From: Adiantum capillus-veneris
Lineage: Eukaryota; Streptophyta; Polypodiopsida; Polypodiales; Pteridaceae
NCBI GenBank assembly: GCA_014529385.2
Contig: CM043952.1
Coordinates: 153,075,057-153,139,056, forward strand
Direction of reading: 5' to 3'
DNA length: 64,000 nt
In this document: positions 57,348-64,000 of the stretch, in pieces
How positions within the stretch are numbered: position 1 is the first letter of the stretch
Layout: each line of letters opens with the position of its first letter
Translations under genes and position numbers: made by a program
Notes under the pieces: generated by a model
Databases searched by the model: none
The model's input: the letters and a program-made list of their open reading frames with translations, nothing else
Told to the model about the DNA's origin: nothing

Positions 57348-57413
57348 GTGAATCCCTTAAGACCATACCTGACTTGTATTCGGAATACTCTCACAGCAGC
57401 GATGTGCCTTCAG
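57348..57413 (+). CDS. ARPC4: ARPC4 exon (N-terminal region of Arp2/3 complex subunit 4)
   Basis: 66 bp, 22 codons, phase 0 at both ends, between TTGTTGTAG and GTGCTC splice sites. After V-N-P it reads LRPYLTCIRNTLTAAMCLQ, which matches the N-terminus of ARPC4 (family pattern LR-YL--I--TL-AA-CL). ARPC4 forms the core of the seven-subunit Arp2/3 complex that nucleates branched actin filaments in the cytoplasm; in plants it acts in cell-shape control. In the family the next residues are N-F-x-C/S-Q-x-VERHNKPEVE. These are not found downstream, so the following exon lies beyond the window or was lost. An isolated gene fragment is the alternative. Confidence 0.75.
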
Positions 57414-59103
57414 GTGCTCTTTCATACTATCAGCATCTTTCATATTATGTTGTAGCTAATTCTATCTCTAGGCACATTTGCCGTTTGATTATCCATGTTT
57501 TGTGGCACAGACTTGTTTTGTGTATATTTTATATGCTACAGTTCAAAGAGATTACTTTTTCAGATATTCCAGAAAAGCTGAGACCATTTTAAAGTTTTTG
57601 TAGCATTCAGTTGTAAGGGATTGACAGGTGACTTTTTAACAAAAGTTGTGCTTGAGAAGCGAGCTAGACAAGTGTTATTTTGATATACACGTTAGAGTTT
57701 ACTGAACGTGACGTTTTGAAACATTTAATATATTTTGAGTTCAAGAAGAGGATGGCGACATTTTCTTTGTTTAGATGTGGTTAGTTTAGCATTGGAATTT
57801 TTTTGTCCGCCCAAATTAATGAGTGGAGATGGCTTACTGCATAATTAAAGCTTGCCAGCAAATATGGTAAAAATGAGTTGGCATGATACAACCTTCAACC
57901 TGAGGATGATTATAGAAATGAAGGATTAAGCGCTACATTAATAAAAGCCTGCATATCTGTTAGCAGAAATTTGCAGCTCCTCCTTGCAGGAGACACAATG
58001 GCACAGAGGGGATCCAAGATGGGTTCTGGTCAAATTGTAGTGTTAGAAAGAGTTAAGCAGTTCAGTTTTAGGACTGGTGACTGTGTGGTATTTCAGCAAT
58101 CCTCAATGGTCAACTGCCATCACTTGAGTTGTTGCCTAGGTAAAGCTGGCTTATTTCAGCACACTGGCATTTTTGATGGTCTCTCATTCTAAGCACCTGA
58201 ATTTACAACTTTACATTTGCAAACACAAGCAATGTGGAAAATTAAAAGAGGCGATGAAAGAGATTAAAAACAATAACATTGAGAGTAAAATTCCCTAAAT
58301 GAATTTGTGATATTGTTACAAACGGGATAGCATAAGTACAATGAACAGCTAAGCGTGTTCAGATAAGGAAGACGAGGTGGGCCCAAATAGATTAGTAAAA
58401 GGTTCTCTTATGGTGACAAACCAATGTCTTAACACTGGAAATTTAGTCTGCACATTTAACCAAAGGCCACACTCACTCTAAGATTATACACCAGAGGTTT
58501 TTTTGTATTTTAGGGACATGCATTGTGGGATGCTACCCTCTTGCTAAACGAAGGATGGCTGGGCCTTGTGCGTTTTTCATTAGGTATGATCACTAAATAT
58601 GGACTAAAAGCAGAAAGACTTGATATCATTCATTGCCACCACATGTGTTTTGATATAGGCAGCAGATAGGCTAGGCCATTTTTTTCAAACACGCACGATG
58701 AGATGCTGCCCTCTTGTCTTGTTAAAGTTATGGATGACTGGCCCCTTTGTGTTTCTTTGTTACGTGTAAACACTAAGTACGGATTAAAAGCAGAAAGACT
58801 GGATGCAGCCAGACTTTCCAGTTCTAAAAGAAGAACACTACCAGTGTGAGAGGGTATAGGTTCAAAAGCGGTGCAGCAAGGTGCCGCCATGTATACATGA
58901 AGCTTCCTTCCCTGTAACTTCCTGGCAAGTAGGCTGCCCATTACTACCTCATGAGGGCAGATGGTGAATCTTATAAACACCCCTCATCCCATTCCCACAA
59001 ATCTTCCTTGGGGCTGTTTTCATATGCTCCCTCTGACAGTTCATGTGGCACATACCGCTCTCTATTGAGGCAGGTAAGGGCACTTAATATGTAAATGCCC
59101 AGT

Positions 59104-59104
<1 letters not shown>
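57414..59104 (+). other. Putative ARPC4 intron 2, transposon-poor, with a 180-bp tandem repeat
   Basis: No transposon coding or LTR was seen. 58498-58620 and 58678-58800 are diverged direct copies with a 180-bp period (ending ...AAAAGCAGAAAGACT). The minus-strand ORF 58980-58630 spans one copy and resembles nothing known to me. Confidence 0.45.
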
Positions 59105-59195
<91 letters not shown>

Positions 59196-59492
59196 GGGGA
59201 AAGGGGGTGATCAGCCCCCCACTAACTACTAGAGCAAGAGACCCTCAACACAATGATTAGATGATCTGTCAGACTGAGAAGTGGGTACCCCCCTGGCCCC
59301 ATATATAGGTGCCCGAGGGAGAGGTCGAGCAGTGCCAATGAAGGCCCCATGACCCAGCATAAAAAGGATATATAAGGATGCCTCGACAAAAGACAGGCGG
59401 CCGGACAATGCAGTGGGTGGCTAGCCCGGAGACATACTAGCCGTACATGTATACCCTAGACCTGAGTGAAGCAGCAAAGTGGTGTAAATCTA
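59105..59492 (-). repeat. Element I 3' LTR with long GA microsatellite
   Basis: On the minus strand it starts TGTTAGATTTACACC after a GAGAGGGGG purine tract (59493-59503). It contains TATATATCC and TATATATGG boxes and ends in a TC run (GA at about 59106-59191 on the plus strand). The end is ill-defined because of the microsatellite. Confidence 0.6.
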
Positions 59493-59884
59493 ACACCCCC
59501 TCTCAGCACCGGATGCTGAAAAAACCGTATGAAGCCGAAGATGCGAGGTAAATGATGAAGATGTCTGCAGCAGTCTGGGGTGTCCGAACCGTCGAGAGAT
59601 CTCCATGGTAAAGTGCTGTGATGAGCAGTGTAGCAAACTGCTGTACTCCACCGATACAGGGTAAAGATACCCCGAACCGAGTGTGAGAACAACTCCTTGT
59701 CGTAAAAGAAGCGCCAATAAACCTGCAAGTGTCCTGCCCAATAGGATCTATGGTGTGTGTAGTCAGACCGTCTGGAGAAAATGGAGAAGCCCAGGAACCG
59801 TCATAAGCATGATCGGAAGCTTGTCAATACATGAACCTGCAACCCAGTGTGGCTAGGTGGCTAAGCTAGGAAAAACTCTAGGAA

Positions 59885-60215
59885 GGCCAGATGTAGCAAT
59901 CTGCGCCGTCCTTCGAAACAAGGAAAGCCAGACTGAACAGTCTGCACTGTAGAAGCTACTATAAGCTACAACAATCACCGATAGACCACACGGACCACCA
60001 CTGGATGGTGTCCTGTCAGTAGGTAGGGTAATCGAGACTCAACAGTCTACGTTGTGAAGGGCCTCTGAGAAGAGGTGTGATCAGACCAAGCTGTCTGCAC
60101 CGTGATAATCCTGTATGAAGAAGGGAAGCCAGACTGAGCAGTCTGCGTCGTGAATAACCTCTGAGAAGAGGAAAGGCCATACCAATCTGTCTGCGCCGTC
60201 TTGAATCCTCCGGTG
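59885..60215 (-). repeat. Degenerate tandem repeats in element I
   Basis: Irregular units built on GCAGAC-G--CAGTCTG-C and CCTCTTCTCAGAGG (minus strand), the latter a hairpin-like palindrome occurring near 60060 and 60160. The minus-strand frame 60343-60047 reads as similar 16-17 residue units (TAQTDWYGLSSSQRLFT, TQTAQSGFPSSYRIIT, VQTAWSDHTSSQRPFT). Confidence 0.5.
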
Positions 60216-61005
60216 TCAACCAAAACAAAATCCATGCCAACAACGCCACCCACCAAACAGGGGCGAGCCACTGAAGGAGACACACTGGTAGGAGTAGCGA
60301 AATGAGAGCATGCCGGAGGCGACACATACCAGGATCCATACACCTTACCATTGGCCCAAGGCTAGGGACTGTGCTAGATGCCATGCATGATACCAGTTGG
60401 ATCTTCTAGACCAGGTAGTGAACTGATGAAGACTATAAACACAATGAATTGAAAGAACTCCTTCAAAAGACGTGTGCAAATAGAGACAAAGGGGCTGAGT
60501 TCCTTTCTGACAAAGATTGACTCCTGAACTAGGCGCCCCTAGCAGTATTTGTATATCTTTAGTAGATGCCAAACGATTGTACAGAGCACACTTCCTGCCC
60601 AAAGAGAGCGCTCTCACAATCTCGTGGCAACGAGCATACTCGCCTCACTTAAATGGAGCTTGTTGTTAAAAGGAACAAACAAAGCAGCTTCTTAAAACAA
60701 CTTGACCAATAAAAGCAACTTGTTGACTTAATAGCTCACTTGGGGTTACTCACAAAAAGCATCTACAATGGCTGCCCTTAAACGTAGAAAAGACATAGCA
60801 TAGAGGTTCAGTAGACATTGTTGCCATCCAAACATGCTGACCATCATCCATACCAAACAGTACTTGCAAATGTGCACACACCATAGAGCATACATCACAC
60901 AGATATAAACTCAATATTTCACATTGAACGTTTTATCTAAAATGGCATCATGTTCTCAGTTAGTTGTGGGCATATCAAATATGAAATCCATAGCAATACT
61001 ATTCA

Positions 61006-61220
61006 TGTTGAAGTTATGCATCTCAAGCGAATGCCCAATGCGATCCTATTTATTTATTTTATCATTTTAGGTATTTATTTTACTCATTTGACATGAGGTT
61101 GGGTCAGGCAATTCTTGAAAGGGGTACTTAAAGGTCCCTCAAGGTAGTATAGAAGTAGTGCTCTGTCCCCATTTTAATAATCATGTAAATCATTGCCAAG
61201 TTGGTTGGCTCGAGAAACTC

Positions 61221-61258
<38 letters not shown>

Positions 61259-61865
61259 GGATACTCTCTTTGATACCATGTCAAAGTCAATGATGTGGAA
61301 GCATAGAGATTGACAGACAACCAACATCACGTATTCAAAACACTATGGATGTGCTGCAGACAATTCATTGTTGTTGGCGACATTATGGACAAGGCGTCTT
61401 CCAAAGTTCATTGTCTTGCAAATCTTGGATGTGATGTGTTCACAGCTCACAAATGGGGATTCTTGGACGTAGTGTCATCTACAGTTCAACTTTCTATGAG
61501 GCAACCGGTGCTGAAGATGGCAAACTTTTCGGGATTGGTTGGTGGTTGCAAATCTGAGGTGTTTAAGTAGTTGGCCACTATGAGGGTGTCCATGGTAGCT
61601 TCTTCATTGACTTGGTCTTCCTACTTATGCCCACTATGAGCTCTAGAGAGTGTTAAAATTATGCATCTCAAGGGAATGCCCAATATGATCCTATTTACTT
61701 GTATCATCATTTTAGGTATTTATTTTACTTATTTGACATGACTCTTGGTCGGGCAATTCTTGAGAGGGGTACTTAAGGTCCCCTTGGACAGTATATAAGT
61801 AGCACTTTGTCCCCATTGTAATAATCGTCTAATGCATTGCCAAGTTGGTTGGTTCAAGCAACTTC
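61006..61865 (+). mobile_element. Element D', second copy of the D family, short and rearranged
   Basis: 5' LTR from 61006 (TGTTGAAGTTATGCATCTC) to about 61309, 341-bp interior (61310-61650), 3' LTR from 61651 (TGTTAAAATTATGCATCTC) to about 61865, where it breaks off. The interior matches the 3' part of the D interior on its sense strand (GGATGTGATGTGTTCA; GGGTGTCCATGGTA; TTCTTCATTGACTTGGTCT). The D interior is 1.66 kb, so this copy is internally deleted. Confidence 0.75.
61257..61309 (-). other. 53-bp in-place inversion across the D' LTR/primer-site junction
   Basis: Read on the minus strand this segment is the expected LTR end (...CATTGACTTTGACA) plus primer site (TGGTATCAAAG), which should lie on the plus strand here. 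Sequence on both sides is in the normal orientation. Confidence 0.75.
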
Positions 61866-61929
61866 ATACATGTGTGAGACACGATAGTGAATCTACTAGC
61901 TCTCATGTTTAACAGAGCTGTGTGACGGA

Positions 61930-62420
61930 TTTCTAGACACTTGGAGTATGTCCACAATGGTGCTGATATTCAAGTTTCGTGATCCCATTTGCCGAATAAT
62001 TATCTCACTAATTTGGTTGGTCACTCAGTGGCCAAAATCTATGCATCTATCTGAGAACATGAGTTGATTAGATGGGCAAAGAGAGAGGGGATACATGCCT
62101 CGGGATGGGCAAGATGTTAGAGGATATTTTCCACTTTGGATCATATATTCACTCTCAAAGCGGGTAGAGCACATGGGAGAAGGATATATTGCAGCTCTGT
62201 GGATTTTTGCAAAGCCTTTGACACGGTATCGAGAACTAGACTGATGTTGAGACTGCATGCTTTAGGAGTAACACTCTATGAGACTATGGTTGGACGAGTA
62301 TGGACCTCAGAAGGTTTATCACAACCAGTTTACTCCCACTCTCACCGACCCTCTTTGGATTATACATTGATGACTACATTGGGAGCTTAGGAGGCAGAGG
62401 AGCTCATGAAACGAACACCT
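61930..62420 (+). pseudogene. LINE reverse-transcriptase fragment
   Basis: Readable pieces in shifting frames: VGHSVAKIYASI and HELIRWAKREGIHASG (about 62018-62098), STLDHIFTLKAGRAHGRRIY, then SSVDFCKAFDTVSRTRL (about 62196-62240), and PLSPTLFGLYIDD-YIGSL (about 62335-62390). These are the central RT motifs of LINE ORF2. The fragment lacks endonuclease and YADD, and ends against a gypsy LTR. It is related in style to the LINE at 91-4240 (LSPTLFGLC there). Confidence 0.8.
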
Positions 62421-62772
62421 GGAGAGGATCTTTCGGCTACACAGACCGCTTACAGACACGCGTCGGATGAACCTCCCGACCATAGCCACCATCGGCCGAT
62501 AGAGCCCAGTGTTAGGGCCAGCCTCTGTGCACCTGTAAGACCGAGTGCTCCATACCACCCGACCTCACCTCCTTGGGGTGACCTTGCGCACTCCTGGCTA
62601 AACACTGGCAATCTACCAGTGGGGGTCGATAAACACAAATGAGGCCTTGGCCTCCCTTTTATAATAATGGCCGGCCACACTGGCCAGGTTCACACTACGT
62701 CCGCCCGGACACCGGACGCCCATCCCGACGCCGTCTAGGCTAGATCCCCTCTCTTGTAAGCGGGACATAACA
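62420..62772 (-). repeat. Gypsy J 3' LTR
   Basis: Minus strand: AGGGGGGAAG purine tract (62774-62784), then TGTTATGTCCCGCTTACAAG. TATAAAAGGGAGGCC lies at about 62650-62664. The far end is approximate (CTCTCCA at about 62420). GC-rich compared with its surroundings. Confidence 0.6.
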
Positions 62773-62784
62773 TACTTCCCCCCT

Positions 62785-63127
62785 TAAGAACCATTGATGT
62801 CCTCATCAATGAAGTGGGGATTTTGAGCTTTCAAAGCTCTAACCGATTCCCAGGTAGCAAACCTTTCAGATTGACCGCTCCATTTAATTAAGTACTTATC
62901 ATAAGCTTTTTGGCGTGAATGACAGGTACGATGATCTAAAATAGCCTATGATTCTCGAAGAATATACTCAGTTTGCATATCTTGCCATACATTTTCCTCA
63001 ATAGGTACAACAACGTCGGCTTCGCTTAATTTTTCTTTAAGGCTGCTGACATGAAACACTGGATGTAACATCCGAAGGAAGATGGCCAATTTTCTTTGTG
63101 ATTAAGCGAACCACAAAATTGTAAGGT
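62785..63127 (-). pseudogene. Gypsy J polyprotein C-terminus with chromodomain
   Basis: Minus strand: MLHPVFHVSSLKEKLSEAD (integrase C-terminal GPF/Y region), then VVVPIEENVWQDMQTEYILR and, after a stop, the chromodomain ILDHRTCHSRQKAYDKYLIK, WSGQSERFATWES. The aromatic-rich Y-KYLIKW and TWE positions are those that bind methylated histone tails in chromovirus chromodomains. Only about 110 codons remain; upstream pol is missing beyond 63127. Confidence 0.8.
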
Positions 63128-64000
63128 GCAGCGGAATGAATGTTGTACTTTCTCAAGATGAGTGATCCATATTTGCTCAAGGTTCCTTTTAGTTCTTATG
63201 GAAGGGAGAGCCTTCTGTTCTTAATGGAGAGTGCTATGATCACGAACAAAGTGAGTGGACAGTGTGCGTGCAAGTGTATGAGACTGAGAGATAGAGAGAA
63301 GAGAGATACGACACCAGAGACGTTGTAAAACCCTCCTCCGAAGGCCCCACTCTCGTCGGCGAGAGTGGTCTACTATTGATTGCACAAAGTGGTACAATGA
63401 TGATGCATGGAAACTAATGCAACTCGGGGCTATGTCGGTGATGACGACGGGGATGGCGACACTGACCTAAGGGCTGAAATCTGCAAGCTTTTCACGGCTG
63501 TCCAAAAACGCTATCTGCTGAAAATCTGGGGCTGTTTTGGGACTGCTGGCAAACACAGATTTGGCTGCGTTTTTGGGGGCTGAATATCTTGACAAAAACG
63601 CTGATATGCTGCTGTTTCTGAGGCTGAAAATCGCTGCTTATCTGCTGTCGTTAAGGCTGAAAACACTGGTATCTAGCAGCCCTTTGATGGAGATGGAAAA
63701 CGCTAGATGCAAGGGATGCAAGCGGTCCGGATCGGGCTGAAAACGCCAAGGCAAGAAGCTGCTGGCGATGAGCAAAACGCTAGGGCTGAAGTGTAGGCGA
63801 TGAGGTCGGAACCAAAAACGCCAAGTGCTGAAGATTGGAAACGCTAGCTACAATGGGTGCTTGAGGGGTTCTTGCTGAGAGAGGGGAGTACCTGCTGCCA
63901 AAGGCCTGTTGTGCTCCTTGCTCATCTGCCAAAGAGTGCTAGCTTTGGTTTGCTTATATATTTTCTTACCCAAATTGCCCTACCTACTTTTGTTGGGAAG
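63128..64000 (-). repeat. Possible LTR running off the window, with GCTGAAAACGC-like repeats
   Basis: 63470-63860 contains many imperfect copies of GCTGAAAACGC(TA/CA). On the minus strand from the window edge, TAGGGCAATTTGGGTAAGAAAA and TATATAAGCAAAC (about 63950-63985) resemble the element D LTR promoter (GGGTAGGGCAATTTACTGAG, TATATAAGCAACC). A GA-rich stretch lies at 63275-63310. It may be an LTR related to D. No coding was recognised. Confidence 0.3.

Larger units (their letters stand above)
59105..60640 (-). mobile_element. Element I: non-autonomous or truncated LTR element with internal repeats
   Basis: A minus-strand primer-like site, TGGTATCATGC (about 60388-60398), lies on the right. 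A purine tract and LTR lie on the left (59493-59503, 59105-59492). Between them is about 0.9 kb without pol. The sequence just right of the primer site (60399-60640) should be its 5' LTR but does not resemble 59105-59492, so the pairing is uncertain. 60640-61005 holds no recognisable feature. Confidence 0.45.

Noticed and set aside
57971-58192. 73-codon ORF after a CTCCTCCTTGCAG acceptor-like site
   Set aside because: No similarity to the next ARPC4 residues (NF..VERHNKPEVE) or to another family I know.
58630-58980. 116-codon minus-strand ORF
   Set aside because: It spans one copy of the 180-bp duplication and no family was recognised; not listed as a gene.
59040-59073. 34-bp exon-like segment between CTGACAG and GTAAGG
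   Set aside because: Good splice consensus, but the reading does not match ARPC4 after the CLQ codons and it is too short to identify.
62406-62680. Overlapping ORFs on both strands
   Set aside because: The region is the gypsy J LTR; GC-rich sequence gives long chance frames.
1-64000. CRISPR arrays, tRNA or rRNA genes, bacterial operons
   Set aside because: None seen; the tandem repeats found are microsatellites, LTRs or duplications.

Overview
This is nuclear DNA of a land plant with a large, transposon-packed genome. LTR retrotransposons here carry primer-binding sites complementary to initiator tRNA-Met (TGGTATCAGAGC-like). There is a plant-type PPR gene relic and one recognisable exon of a conserved eukaryotic gene. 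The PPR wording (VDMYVKCG, YTQHGYGKE, VVLGNALVDTY) and the very long intron would suit a fern, lycophyte or gymnosperm, but that is inference. No rRNA, tRNA, CRISPR array or bacterial-type operon was seen.

Layout. 1-4280: decayed LINE (+). 4600-5256: Copia leader and gag start. 5257-7016: PPR pseudogene split by a miniature LTR element (TRIM, 5463-6744). 8037-20144: array of Copia family A with four LTRs inside one 5-bp target duplication; a nearly intact Copia B element (B1, 10140-15691, -) is nested in its gag. 22309-30262: non-autonomous LTR element D (-), whose 5' LTR is split by Copia C (24360-30080, -). 30824-33538: Copia E, lacking gag, protease and integrase. 35829-42106: Ty3/gypsy chromovirus G1 (+). 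42107-56586: large gypsy G2 (-), which holds Copia B2 (44800-48055), a solo gypsy LTR (52811-53342) and a 1,207-bp tandem duplication. 56587-57060: gypsy gag fragment. 57348-57413: an ARPC4 exon. 59105-60640: minus-strand LTR element I. 61006-61865: second copy of D. 61930-62420: LINE reverse-transcriptase fragment. 62420-63127: end of another chromovirus (-).

Host content is small. The clearest host sequence is a 66-bp exon at 57348-57413 encoding the N-terminus of ARPC4 (Arp2/3 complex subunit 4), framed by AG and GT splice sites. A matching phase-0 first exon (ATG plus four codons, then CAG/gt) lies at 35382-35396. If both are right, elements G1 and G2 with their nested insertions sit in one intron of about 22 kb, and the remaining exons are outside the window.

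Insertion order can be read from the nesting: A before B1; D before C; G1 before G2, and G2 before B2. In G2 the solo LTR inserted first and the tandem duplication followed. Every coding element carries stops, frameshifts or deletions, but B1 is close to intact (one nonsense codon) and B2's LTRs differ at only about four positions. Two short in-place inversions (85 bp in the G1 reverse transcriptase, 53 bp across an LTR/primer-site junction in D') are the most unusual small-scale events.
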